A DNA stretch of 64,000 nt, from assembly GCF_009829325.1 (NCBI RefSeq), contig NZ_VUOS01000021.1:1-64000 (forward strand). The letters are read 5' to 3'. Of the stretch, positions 8,677 through 17,738 are shown one piece after another (the first letter of the stretch is position 1; every line of letters begins with the position of its first letter). The translations under genes and the position numbers were made by a program. This DNA is from Nocardia sp. CY41 (GTDB taxonomy: Bacteria; Actinomycetota; Actinomycetes; Mycobacteriales; Mycobacteriaceae). The notes under the pieces were generated by a model. The model was not told where the DNA came from and ran no database searches. It worked only from the letters and a program-made list of their open reading frames with translations.

Positions 8677-9077
8677 TGACCGAGCTATTCGCGTTCCCAG
8701 ACATCGAGGCGGAGTTGGTTGGCTGGCTGACCGCTCTGCTGGCTGAGATGGATGACAGCGCAGTGGTCGGCACGAAGGTCCCAAATCCCCTGCCACAGAG
8801 GCTGGTGCGGCTTGTCCGTGCTGGCGGTGCGCAACGGAACTTGGTCACTGACGCTCCGCGCGTGGTGTTCGAATGCTGGGATGGCGACGAGGTCGCCGCA
8901 GCTCAGCTTGCGCGGACCGTACGGGCTTTGCTGTGGGCCGCAGCACCAGGACGCATCGGCGCAATCTGGTGCAACAAGATCGTCGACGCCGGATTGGTGC
9001 CATCCCCCGATCCCGACACCGGAACTCCCCGCTACCTGATCACAGCAGAACTCCACGTCAGCGGCGTACCACTCTGA
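8676..9077 (+). CDS. Tail terminator-like protein
   Basis: A 133-residue protein; its ATG shares one base with the preceding stop. It contains FPDIEAELVGWLTALLAEM at the N-terminus and a beta-strand rich body with VVFECWDGDEVAAAQLARTVRALLWAA, the usual pattern of tail terminator or minor tail proteins (about 130 residues, between neck genes and the tube gene) that cap the tail tube next to the head. The function is inferred from place and pattern. Confidence 0.65.
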   Translation: MTELFAFPDIEAELVGWLTALLAEMDDSAVVGTKVPNPLPQRLVRLVRAGGAQRNLVTDAPRVVFECWDGDEVAAAQLARTVRALLWAAAPGRIGAIWCNKIVDAGLVPSPDPDTGTPRYLITAELHVSGVPL

Positions 9078-9144
9078 ATCCTCTCTGACGCAACAAAACT
9101 CAATACCTCTCCCAGGGCCTGCGCAAATCCCAAGGGAGTACATC

Positions 9145-9729
9145 ATGGCTCTGCCATCCACTCTGAAGATCGGCGCGGGCACCCCGAACCTGGTCACCGG
9201 CGGCGTGTTGGCCGCCCCCCTGGGCACCGCTCTGCCCACCAATGAAACAACCGCCCTCAACGCCGCGTTCAAGGCCCTCGGCTACGTGAGCGAAGACGGT
9301 CTTGAACCGCAGGGTGAGCGCACTGTGAACACGGTCAAGGACTGGTCGACCAACGTGATCGCCCAGTTGCAGACCGAGCACAGTTCCCGGTTCAGCCTGA
9401 CGCTGCTCGCCGGCTGGGACTCCGATGTCCTGACCGAGTTGTACGGCGCTAGCAATGTCACCGTCACCGCGGCGACCAGCTCGTCCGGCACGAAGATCAA
9501 GGTCACCGAGAACGGCGCGGTCCTTCCGTTCCGCTCGTGGATCTTCGACATGGCCCAGGACGCGAAGAAGCTTCGGCTTGTTCTGCCGAATGCCAAGATC
9601 ACCGAAGCCAGCGAGCGGCCGTTCGTAGCTGGTGACCTCACCGGCTACCAGATCACCGTCGAGGCGTTCCCGGACGCCACGGGCGTGAAGGTGATCCGGT
9701 ACTACGACGACGGCGTCTTCTCGGCCTGA
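9145..9729 (+). CDS. Major tail tube protein
   Basis: A 194-residue protein with AAGGGAG before ATG 9145. Beta-rich composition, the pattern YVSEDGLEPQGERTVNTVKD and the C-terminal strand (GYQITVEAFPDATGVKVIRY) match actinophage major tail proteins, which polymerise into the tube. It is followed by a hairpin before the chaperone genes, a common arrangement for a very highly expressed gene. Confidence 0.85.
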   Translation: MALPSTLKIGAGTPNLVTGGVLAAPLGTALPTNETTALNAAFKALGYVSEDGLEPQGERTVNTVKDWSTNVIAQLQTEHSSRFSLTLLAGWDSDVLTELYGASNVTVTAATSSSGTKIKVTENGAVLPFRSWIFDMAQDAKKLRLVLPNAKITEASERPFVAGDLTGYQITVEAFPDATGVKVIRYYDDGVFSA

Positions 9730-9737
9730 CCCCGACT

Positions 9738-9797
9738 CCGGCGGCGGGCTTTCTTCCTATTCGCGCAGGCCCGGCCCGCCGCCGGCCCTTCTTTCGG
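9738..9797 (+). terminator. Hairpin after the tail tube gene
   Basis: A perfect 12-base inverted repeat, CCGGCGGCGGGC at 9738-9749 and its complement at 9774-9785, encloses a 24-base loop and is followed by CCTTCTTTCGGG. It may act as a partial terminator or RNA stabiliser that keeps tube-protein mRNA abundant relative to downstream tail genes. Confidence 0.55.
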
Positions 9798-9848
9798 GTC
9801 CCTCTGCGGCCTGCGCATTCTTCACCTACTCAAAGGGACTGCAACGAT

Positions 9849-10157
9849 ATGGCGACTCGCCGCAAGAACACCGCCCGGAATTCCGGAAAGGTCAAGGACA
9901 ATTTCGTTCACCCGGTCACTATCGACGGGGACGGCAACGAAACTGTCGATGTTGTCCTGCCGTCGTTGACGTATATCAAGCCGGGAATTTCACGTCGCGT
10001 GCGTGGCATGAGCAATCGTGATGCGATGTGGTTCGTGATCGAGCAGTCCGCGAGCGCTGCGGCGCTGGACGCCATCGACGAAATGGACCCCGACGATTTC
10101 GAAGACATGCTCGACGCTTGGTGCGTCCATTCCGGGATCACGCTGGGGGAATCCTAA
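9849..10157 (+). CDS. Tail assembly chaperone, short form (gpG-like)
   Basis: A 102-residue protein between tail tube and tape measure, where siphoviruses encode the chaperones that coat the tape measure during tail assembly. The basic N-terminus is followed by beta strands (NETVDVVLPSLTYIKP) and an acidic helical end (ALDAIDEMDPDDFEDMLDAW). The stop at 10155-10157 is bypassed by a -1 shift to give the longer form. Confidence 0.82.
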   Translation: MATRRKNTARNSGKVKDNFVHPVTIDGDGNETVDVVLPSLTYIKPGISRRVRGMSNRDAMWFVIEQSASAAALDAIDEMDPDDFEDMLDAWCVHSGITLGES

Positions 10158-10546
10158 GCCTCGACGCACTGATCGAGGCACATCCACACGCAATTGAATC
10201 CGATTTGATCGATCGAGGTCTGCGGCTGCGCGACCTCGGCACCGATCAACTTTCATGGGGCGATCTTCGTGCCATTGTGCAGTGCGCTCGCCCGGAATCC
10301 GCCCTGGTACGGGCGACTCGCCCCACCGAATGGCAGTGGGGACTGACTGAGCATCTGCTAGCCGACATTGCTGATTCTCTGCGCTGGCTCCGCTGGTCGA
10401 AGACCAAGGCGGCACAGTCACGTTCGGCACAACCTCCCCAACCAATTCAACGCCCCGGCCTAACCGATGACCGGGAAAAGTACGGCACCCAGCCGATGAC
10501 GGTCACCGAAATGGACAAGTTCCTCGGATGGAAAGGGGGTGAATAG
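9849..10546 (+). CDS. Tail assembly chaperone, long form by -1 ribosomal frameshift (gpGT-like)
   Basis: The second frame has no plausible start of its own near its 5' end but continues from the first: after ...SGITLG a step back of one base gives GILSLDALIEAHPHAI and runs to 10546, adding about 132 residues. The added part is helical (DLGTDQLSWGDLRAIVQCA, GLTEHLLADIADSLRWLRW), as expected of the T domain that binds the tape measure. The same G/GT design is conserved in most siphoviruses. The stop touches the GTG of the tape measure gene. Confidence 0.75.
10145..10151 (+). other. Slippery site for -1 frameshifting, GGGGGAA
   Basis: In the zero frame the codons are CTG GGG GAA; slipping back one base lets the glycine tRNA re-pair fully with GGG and opens the downstream frame six bases before the TAA stop of the short form. 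The position at the extreme end of the first chaperone frame is as in other siphoviruses. It is not a canonical X-XXY-YYZ heptamer in both sites, so slippage is mainly P-site driven. Confidence 0.65.
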
Positions 10547-13500
10547 TGGCTAACGCTATCGAACTCGCCACCGCATACGTAACCATCGTTCCCGACACGT
10601 CCCGAATCGGCCCTCTGGTCAATAGAGCGCTGCAACAGACCGGCGCTCAGGCAGGCCGGACCGGCGGTCAGAGTATGGGCTCCGGGCTCGGGGAAGGTCT
10701 ACGCGGCCTCGGCGGCAAAGCCGGTCCGATCGGTGCCGCCCTGGCAGCTGCGGCCTCCGTCGCGGGGATCAGTGCGGGCGCGATCCTGGCGAAGTCGATC
10801 GCCGCCGGCATGGAGAACGAGCGGCAGACCGACCTTGTGCAAGCGCGCCTCGGTGTCGACGAAGCGACGATGCGGAAGATCGGCACGGCCGCAGGTAATG
10901 CGTACGGCAACGTGTTCGGCGAAAGTATCGCCAGCAACATGGACACGGCTCGCCGCGCTATCCAGTCCGGCTTGCTGGATCCCAACGCGACCGCGCAGGA
11001 CACCCAAAGGGTCATTGAACAGCTCACCGGAATTTCCGACCTCATGGGTGAGGAGATCCCGGCAGTGTCCCGTGCGGCGGGACAGGCCATCAAGACCGGC
11101 CTCGCTGGCAACGCGGTCGAGGCATTCGACTTGTTCGCCGCCGCAGAAAAGAACGGCCTGAACGTCAGCGAAGACTTCCTGGACACGGTGACGGAATACG
11201 GCACCCAGTTTAGGAAACTCGGCCTGTCGGGGCCGGAAGCGATCGGCCTGATCAACCAGGCGGTGAAGGGCGGCGCCCGAGACGTCGACGTTGCGGCTGA
11301 CGCCATCAAGGAATTCAGCATCCGCGTCGTCGACGGATCGAAGTCGACCACCGAGGCATTCCAGACGCTCGGTTTCGATGCCGATGACCTCGCAGCAAAG
11401 TTCGCGGCAGGCGGTTCGACGGCTCGGAGCGCGGTCGGTGACTTGCTCGGCGAAGTCCGCAAGATCGAGGATCCGGTCAAGCGTAACCAGATCTCGTTGG
11501 CGCTGTTCGGGACCCAGTTCGAGGACCTGGGCGACGCGCTGAACAACTTCAACCTGGATACGGCTGCCGGCAGCCTGGGCAAGGTTGCCGGCGCGGCACA
11601 AGACGCGCTCGGCACGATGGGCGATAACGCCGCGACTTCTCTGGAGGGCGCGAAACGGTCAATCGAAGTGTCGATGACCGGAGTGCAGAACGCGCTTGCG
11701 CAGGCGTTCGGTCCATCGCTTGAGAAGGTGGGCAACTGGGTCAAGACCCACCAGCCGGAGATCACCGGGTTCTTCATCAAGCTCGCCGATGCCACCTTCG
11801 TCACGCTTGATGCGCTGCTGGCGTTCTCGTCAGGCAGCCTGCGGGCGTTCGCGACGTTCGCCGAGGGCATCGGTGGCCCTTTGCAGAGCGTCCTTCAGCC
11901 GCTGGGTCTGCTTACCACCGCGTTCGGCAAGCTCACAGGCAACAAGGATGCCGAGGAGATCGGCAACTCGCTCCGCAACTTCGAATCCACCTTGACCGGC
12001 GCAGCCGACAAGGCACGCTCGCTGGCGGACACGATCGATGAACGCGGCCGTCCAGCCATCGCGGGCATGCGTCAATCGTTCCTCGACTCTGCCGAGGCCG
12101 CTCGGGCGTCGCAGGAGATTTACCGCGCGGTCGGGGAAACGGTGCAAGCCATCCCAGGTGAGCATTCGATCCTGTTGCACGACAACACTCCTGAGGCCAC
12201 TGCACGTTTGGAAGCGCTCGGGTTGAAGGTGACGACGCTGCCTGACGGACAGGTGGAAGTCACCGCTCTCACCGAAGCCGGGCAGCGGATCATCGACGGA
12301 TTCATCCAGCAGAACACCGGCCGCAAGGTGCCGCTGACTGCTGAGCTGACCACCGAGATCAACCAGAACGTCAGCAACATCGAATCTCGGTGGACTCGCC
12401 GTGATGGCGGCATCGTCATCCCTGGGCGTGCGTTCGGTGGCATCGCGCCCAGTCGTCCAGGTTTGTTCCGTGGCATCGGTGGCCCGCGCGATGACGCGAA
12501 CCTCCTCGCGATCTCCGATACCGAGTTCATCGTCAACGCGAAGGCGACGGCGCGGCATCTGCCGCTGCTGAACGCCATCAACGCTGGACTCGACCCGCTC
12601 CAGTTCATGATGGGCATGGTCCGCGGCGGCGCGCGCCTGTGGCACGGCGACTACGACGGCAGTCTCAGCCGTATCGGCATCGACGAAGATCATCCGCTGG
12701 TCGCGGCTGCTCTCGGTATCCGAAACTTGCTGTACAAGGGCGACTATGACGGCAACCTCGCCGCGGTCGGCATCGACGAGGACAACCCGCTCATCTCGGC
12801 GGCGTTGGGCCTGCGATCGCTGGCACACGGCGACTACGACGGGCGCCTTGCCGAATTCGGCATCGAGGAAGACAACCCTCTAGTTTCGGCAGGTCTCGGC
12901 GCCGGTGCGCTGCTGCGCGGCGACTACAACAGCGAGCTGCGCCGCTTCGGGATCGAAGAAGACAACCCCCTTGTCGACGCCGGCATCGGTCTCGGCGGGC
13001 TGATGCGCGGCGACTACCTCGCCAACTTGCGGCGCTTCGGTCTCGAAGAAGACGACCCGCTGATCGATGCGGCGTTGAACACGCGCAAGTGGCTGGCGTC
13101 TCTGCCCGGCTTCGCCGATGGCGGACTGGCGAGCAAGCGTGCGGTGGGCTACGTCCGCTCCCACGCTGGCGAGCCCTACCAGTATGGGGCGCTGGACTGC
13201 TCGGGAATCCTGTCCGGTGTCTACAACCAGTTGACGGGCAAGAACGTCAGGTTCACCACCGACAGCGACTTCTCGCAGTTCGGATTCGTCCGCGGATACG
13301 ACCCCAACGGGTTCTCGATCGGCACCAACGGCGGTGTCGGCGTCAACGGCCACATGGCTGGCACGTTGCTGGGCACCAATGTGGAATCCGACGCCACCAA
13401 CGGCATTCAGTTCGGGGGCAGCGCTGACGGAGCAACCGCATTCAAGGACGTGTGGCACCTGCCTCGCGACCTGTGGTCACCTCCTGAAACAGACGATCCG

Positions 13501-14151
13501 AGCACCAAGTCCGGCGGTGTTGGCGGGCTTGGCAGCGGCACTGGCCGAACTGGGCTCGGCGGCAGTGGTGCTGGCGGCCCTACTGGAAGCGGTTCAGGGC
13601 TGGGCGGATCTAGCGGTAACGGCAACGGAACCAACTCGTTCGCTGGCGCGACTCCCGTAGCCGTCGTGAACTGGCCCTCCAGTTTCGGCATCCCCAACGG
13701 GGCGGGGACCCAGTCGCCACAGGTAACCGACTTCGGCCCGGATGTGCCGATGTCGACGGCTCCCTTCGAGGCGCCACCGACTGATCAAGCTGCACCAGCA
13801 CAGCAACAGCATCCGTTCCAAGGGTTGCCGATGACTGGTGACCTGTTCAACGGACCCGCGCCCTGGTATTTGGCCGCAACCCCAGAGCAGGCGCTTGCCA
13901 ACCTCGGCACCCAAGCCGCAGGTCTGGCGCAGAAGACCGGTCAAGGGTTCGTCGACTACTTCCAAAACAATTGGAAGGAGATGCTCAACTCGGGGCTGGC
14001 TATCGCCGGCATGGGGGCGACTGGCGGCGGGGGCGGCAACACCACCTACAACATCTCGGGCACTGACCCGATGGGTGCGGCGCGAGCCGTCGAACGCGTC
14101 CATCGACGCCAAACCATGGTCGCGCAGCGTGCAGGGGGGTTCGGTCGATGA
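10546..14151 (+). CDS. Tape measure protein with repeat array and NlpC/P60-like domain
   Basis: A 1201-residue protein from GTG 10546, the largest phage gene, which sets tail length. The N-terminal 600 residues are Gly/Ala-rich helices with TP901-type tape measure character and a hydrophobic stretch at about 60-85. Residues 701-851 are five repeats of about 30 residues starting GDYDG. After FADGGLA comes a cysteine-peptidase-like domain with GALDCSG (Cys885) and NGHMAGTL (His936), probably for local peptidoglycan opening. A Gly/Ser linker at about 985-1025 and a Pro/Gln-rich part precede the C-terminus. It overlaps the next gene by four bases. Confidence 0.92.
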   Translation: MANAIELATAYVTIVPDTSRIGPLVNRALQQTGAQAGRTGGQSMGSGLGEGLRGLGGKAGPIGAALAAAASVAGISAGAILAKSIAAGMENERQTDLVQARLGVDEATMRKIGTAAGNAYGNVFGESIASNMDTARRAIQSGLLDPNATAQDTQRVIEQLTGISDLMGEEIPAVSRAAGQAIKTGLAGNAVEAFDLFAAAEKNGLNVSEDFLDTVTEYGTQFRKLGLSGPEAIGLINQAVKGGARDVDVAADAIKEFSIRVVDGSKSTTEAFQTLGFDADDLAAKFAAGGSTARSAVGDLLGEVRKIEDPVKRNQISLALFGTQFEDLGDALNNFNLDTAAGSLGKVAGAAQDALGTMGDNAATSLEGAKRSIEVSMTGVQNALAQAFGPSLEKVGNWVKTHQPEITGFFIKLADATFVTLDALLAFSSGSLRAFATFAEGIGGPLQSVLQPLGLLTTAFGKLTGNKDAEEIGNSLRNFESTLTGAADKARSLADTIDERGRPAIAGMRQSFLDSAEAARASQEIYRAVGETVQAIPGEHSILLHDNTPEATARLEALGLKVTTLPDGQVEVTALTEAGQRIIDGFIQQNTGRKVPLTAELTTEINQNVSNIESRWTRRDGGIVIPGRAFGGIAPSRPGLFRGIGGPRDDANLLAISDTEFIVNAKATARHLPLLNAINAGLDPLQFMMGMVRGGARLWHGDYDGSLSRIGIDEDHPLVAAALGIRNLLYKGDYDGNLAAVGIDEDNPLISAALGLRSLAHGDYDGRLAEFGIEEDNPLVSAGLGAGALLRGDYNSELRRFGIEEDNPLVDAGIGLGGLMRGDYLANLRRFGLEEDDPLIDAALNTRKWLASLPGFADGGLASKRAVGYVRSHAGEPYQYGALDCSGILSGVYNQLTGKNVRFTTDSDFSQFGFVRGYDPNGFSIGTNGGVGVNGHMAGTLLGTNVESDATNGIQFGGSADGATAFKDVWHLPRDLWSPPETDDPSTKSGGVGGLGSGTGRTGLGGSGAGGPTGSGSGLGGSSGNGNGTNSFAGATPVAVVNWPSSFGIPNGAGTQSPQVTDFGPDVPMSTAPFEAPPTDQAAPAQQQHPFQGLPMTGDLFNGPAPWYLAATPEQALANLGTQAAGLAQKTGQGFVDYFQNNWKEMLNSGLAIAGMGATGGGGGNTTYNISGTDPMGAARAVERVHRRQTMVAQRAGGFGR
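12646..13098 (+). repeat. Five tandem 30-residue repeats inside the tape measure gene
   Basis: Units of 31, 30, 30, 30 and 30 residues share the pattern GDYDG-x-L-x3-GIEEDNPLV-x-A-x-LG-x2-LL. The DNA copies are diverged while the protein pattern is held, showing selection on the protein rather than recent duplication. The D-rich start could bind metal but is not a complete EF-hand. Confidence 0.85.
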
Positions 14152-15017
14152 CGCTCCTCTTGCCCGAGTCGACGAAGATCGTGATCTGGAACGTCGACGC
14201 GCGTCCCTGGCATGTGCATGGGCTCGGCGCTGGCCGTGAAGGGGTCACCCTGATCGGCCAGACCGGGCACATGTTCGCGCCCGTCTCCCTGCTGGTATCC
14301 GAAGGTGCGCGCCAAGACGGCGCAACCTTCCTGCGCAGCGTGCGCCACAAGAAAGAAATGGACCTTCTGGTCTTCATCCGGGGGCGCACGGTCCGCGATT
14401 TCCAAGCTATCCATGACGCCTGGTTCCGGGGCTGGTCCACCGATCGGCCGTGCACCATCGGCACCTTCACCCATCACCAGGGCTGGCGCTATCAACAGGT
14501 TCAGCTCGATAGTGCACCGGAACCTCAGGGCGACGTCGACCCCGCGAAGAACGCCGCCATCACCTTCCAGATGTCAGTCACGGCAATGGATCCGCTGACA
14601 CGGCACTTCGACGAAACCGTGACGTGGACCAACACGCTCGGCTTGAACGAAGGCGTGCTGCGGATGCGCAACGCTGCGGACCAAGTGGCGTGGCCGCGGT
14701 ACACGATGCCCGGCCCCGGCCGGTACTGGATCCAGGACCCGACCGATTCTGACGGGCTGCGGATCGTCCAGACCCCGATCTTGCTGGCCGGTGAAACGCT
14801 GCGCATAGACAGCCACCCGCGCCACCGCACCGCACGGGTCTACTCCGCGGCCCATCCCAGTGGCCGGAATGTGTGGGGCCAGTTGGCCGGACGCCGCTGG
14901 TTGGCAAGTCTGCCGCCGTGGTCGAGCACCGACATTGTTGTTCGCGTTTCCGATGGCGGGACCACCGAGTCCGCAGTAACGGGAACGGTGAGCCCGAGAT
15001 CATCGAGGCCGTATTAA
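14148..15017 (+). CDS. Distal tail protein (Dit-like)
   Basis: A 289-residue protein overlapping the tape measure stop by four bases. The N-terminal half (IVIWNVDARPWHVHGLGAG; GATFLRSVRHKKEMDLLVFI) resembles phage tail family Dit proteins that form the hub ring at the tail tip, and the C-terminal half (GRYWIQDPTDSDGLRIVQTP) is an additional beta domain. The order tape measure, Dit, Tal-like protein is conserved in siphoviruses. Confidence 0.75.
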   Translation: MTLLLPESTKIVIWNVDARPWHVHGLGAGREGVTLIGQTGHMFAPVSLLVSEGARQDGATFLRSVRHKKEMDLLVFIRGRTVRDFQAIHDAWFRGWSTDRPCTIGTFTHHQGWRYQQVQLDSAPEPQGDVDPAKNAAITFQMSVTAMDPLTRHFDETVTWTNTLGLNEGVLRMRNAADQVAWPRYTMPGPGRYWIQDPTDSDGLRIVQTPILLAGETLRIDSHPRHRTARVYSAAHPSGRNVWGQLAGRRWLASLPPWSSTDIVVRVSDGGTTESAVTGTVSPRSSRPY

Positions 15018-15018
15018 A

Positions 15019-16656
15019 TTGTGGGATTACGCCACTGAAGTTCGCCGAATGGATGAACTTCAGCGAGAAGAAGACGCTGCCCGCGCCAACCCTCAAGTCC
15101 TTGTCCGCTATTGGGACAAATGGATGGAAGAGGTCGGCGAAGAGGGCCGATACCTGAGCCTGGAATTCAGCGACAAACTGAACGCCGCAGGCGGATTGAA
15201 GATGACCTGTCCACGCGACATGGTTCATTTCGACCACATATTCCGCAACCCGGACGGGGCGAATGCCACCATCCCGATCACGGTAAATGTGGGCGATGAC
15301 TACCGTTGGGATGGCTATATCACTCGCGCGTCTATCGTGCGAGATGAGAACGGTGTCGAAACAGTCGACATCGAAGCCATCCACTGCTGGCATCACATTG
15401 CCACGCTGTGCTTGTGGGCTTCGCCGTTCGCTCCCATTCTGGCGCAATTCCCGCGCCATATGGTGTTGTTTGGTCCGACGCGTACGATCATTGCTATCTG
15501 GATCCTGGCGAACCTTATTCGTCGGCAGCTTTCGGGCTGGAGTGCGCCGGAGAACTTCTCGAACGCGCCAGATTGGTACCAAGTTGGAAACGCATTGTTC
15601 CCCATCGCCCTGGTGCCGGTCGACATCCTTCGGGACACCAGTAAGTGGGGCGCAGGGAGCGCACGTTTCGAGATGGGCGATCAACTGTTCGAGCCCCTTT
15701 TGAAAGACAACGGCGTCCAACTGTCCGCGCGTTTCTTCCTGCCCGGCGAGGACGATCAACCGGCGCCGGACTGGTACATCCTGGACCGGCCGACCGTGGT
15801 GTTCGAACTGGAGCAGAAAGACGGCGTGACCGGCCCAACCGGCACGCTGCTCGACGGCATCGTGTCGTGGTTCGAAGACTTCGCCGACGACGGCGTGACC
15901 CCGATCCGGCAACCGAACTTCAATTCGACCACCGAGTACGAAGCCGTTTACGGCACGCCAGGAAAGTTCGGGACATTCAAAAACCTTCCGTGGGTGTGGT
16001 ACTTCGAAGGCGAGTATTCCGGTATCGGTCCGGGCGAGGTCGCGATACACAAACCGTTGGCGACTCACGTCATCGTCGGCGGCAAAAGTCCGGGGTGGGT
16101 CAATGCCGGAATCGAAATTGCCATCAAGAATCTGCTCTCGTGGCTTGGGCTATTGATCGGCGTGCCGGGCCTGGACAGTTTGTACCAAGGGCAACTCGAT
16201 GATGTGTTCCTGGCGTGGATGATTTACGAGGACACCGAGCGCACCCGCCAGGCGGGACCATATGCATTCGGTGAGCACCGGGTAACCGGCTCCGACAAGG
16301 CATTCACTCTGGATGGCTTCATGGCGGGCCGTCAGGGTCTGCACGACACACGCGGCTATACCAGTAAGAAAGTCAGCGTCGATGCGTACGGCGCACCGTA
16401 CTTGTTCGGTCGGGACTACGGACTCGGCGATCAGATCGGGTTCCGTCTCGATGAGCAAATCTTTACCGACTATGTCACCGAGGCCGTGTTCCACGATGAT
16501 CGGCAGACCGCGGCCCGGCTGGAATTGACCATCGGTGACGGCGCGGATGAAGAAGATTCGCTGGTGAAAGCATGGGGGCGTATGGGTCAAATGGCTGGCG
16601 CCATTACCCAAATCTTCTCCGACGTCGGCGCCGACCTTGATCTGATCATCTTCTGA
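15019..16656 (+). CDS. Tail-associated protein, Gp37-like
   Basis: A 545-residue baseplate protein starting at TTG 15019. The N-terminal domain (RYWDKWMEEVG, LEFSDKLNAAGGLKMTCPRD) and the conserved IHCWHHIATLCLWASPF segment match Gp37-like actinophage proteins, which occupy the place of the Tal/hub protein closing the tail tube. A hydrophobic stretch near residues 150-175 (TIIAIWILANLIRRQ) is retained in this family. It follows the Dit gene with one base between. Confidence 0.78.
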   Translation: MWDYATEVRRMDELQREEDAARANPQVLVRYWDKWMEEVGEEGRYLSLEFSDKLNAAGGLKMTCPRDMVHFDHIFRNPDGANATIPITVNVGDDYRWDGYITRASIVRDENGVETVDIEAIHCWHHIATLCLWASPFAPILAQFPRHMVLFGPTRTIIAIWILANLIRRQLSGWSAPENFSNAPDWYQVGNALFPIALVPVDILRDTSKWGAGSARFEMGDQLFEPLLKDNGVQLSARFFLPGEDDQPAPDWYILDRPTVVFELEQKDGVTGPTGTLLDGIVSWFEDFADDGVTPIRQPNFNSTTEYEAVYGTPGKFGTFKNLPWVWYFEGEYSGIGPGEVAIHKPLATHVIVGGKSPGWVNAGIEIAIKNLLSWLGLLIGVPGLDSLYQGQLDDVFLAWMIYEDTERTRQAGPYAFGEHRVTGSDKAFTLDGFMAGRQGLHDTRGYTSKKVSVDAYGAPYLFGRDYGLGDQIGFRLDEQIFTDYVTEAVFHDDRQTAARLELTIGDGADEEDSLVKAWGRMGQMAGAITQIFSDVGADLDLIIF

Positions 16657-16671
16657 ATTAGGGGACGGCTG

Positions 16672-17727
16672 ATGTCTGAAACCATATTCCCCGCCCACTT
16701 CACCGTCGACGAATCCACGGATATCGACGGCTTGCCGATGCTGACGGCAGACGTGACGGTCCCTCCGGCTGTCGCGGATCTGCCATTGCCCCCCGGACCA
16801 GAGGGCGACCCCGGTCCGCAGGGGCGAGCGCGCACGACCTTCCTGAAGATGGGCGCCATCGCCAACGCAGGCGCACGACCCACCGGTCTCGGTCCTGATG
16901 ACCGCGGCAAGTGGTGGCACCGGCTGGATACCAACGGCATGGACGTGTGGGACGGCACCGACTGGAAGCCGTCGCCCGGCGCGGTCGGCCCCCAGGGTCC
17001 GATCGCCGCGACGAACACGATCACCGTGGACCAGACCACCCACAACGAGAACATCACCGCCGCGGCGGTCCAATTCTCCGGCAGCGGCGCGGCCCAACAC
17101 TTGAAGGTCACCGTTCCCGCTGGGCCGCCCGGCGCGACCGGACCAGCCGGGGCGTCCGGCGTCATCACGACCTCACCGGACTACGACGCGACATCAGGTG
17201 CCGCGAACCGGTCGCCGTTCGCGTGGAACTCCGGTGCCCGGAAGTTCCGTGCGGTCAACCCGCCCAACGGGTACGGGCCTTGGTCCTGGTACGAGACGGA
17301 CTTCATCGCCAATACCGGTGAGATCAACACGAGCAGGATCATCGCCGGACAGTTCATCGTGCCGGCGTTGCCGTTCGAATGGCGCCCGATCTGCTACGGC
17401 AACATGAGCGCCTACATCGACAACGCCCCGCCCTCCTACTTCCGGGCGACGGTGCGGCTGTTCACGACAGAAGGCGTGGTCGTCGCCGGATACCGCAGCA
17501 AGATCGGGCCGGGCGCTTACCAGTACGTGAACATGACGCCGCTGTACGCGGACGACGAGAGCACCAAGACCGTCTCGCCTACCAGCCATTACGCCACCGT
17601 CCCCGCGGGGCAGCCCGCGAATCTCGTCGTCGCGGTCGAACGGCTGGGAACCAGCGTCAGTGCCTCGACCCGCATCGGCTTCAACCAAACCCGAGCCTCG
17701 CTCGTCGTGTACGCGCAGCCGGTCTAA
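16672..17727 (+). CDS. Minor tail protein 1 with collagen-like segments
   Basis: A 351-residue protein, ATG 16672 after GGGGACGG. A short N-terminal strand region is followed by Gly-x-y triplets (GPEGDPGPQG at about 42-55; GPPGATGPAGASG near 150), then a globular C-terminal beta domain with FEWRPICYGNM and TRIGFNQTRASLVVYAQPV. The C-terminal domain recurs in the next two genes, so these are paralogues. Likely role: trimeric tail-tip or receptor-binding component; the receptor is unknown. Confidence 0.75.
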   Translation: MSETIFPAHFTVDESTDIDGLPMLTADVTVPPAVADLPLPPGPEGDPGPQGRARTTFLKMGAIANAGARPTGLGPDDRGKWWHRLDTNGMDVWDGTDWKPSPGAVGPQGPIAATNTITVDQTTHNENITAAAVQFSGSGAAQHLKVTVPAGPPGATGPAGASGVITTSPDYDATSGAANRSPFAWNSGARKFRAVNPPNGYGPWSWYETDFIANTGEINTSRIIAGQFIVPALPFEWRPICYGNMSAYIDNAPPSYFRATVRLFTTEGVVVAGYRSKIGPGAYQYVNMTPLYADDESTKTVSPTSHYATVPAGQPANLVVAVERLGTSVSASTRIGFNQTRASLVVYAQPV

Positions 17728-17738
17728 GGAGGTGTGAA

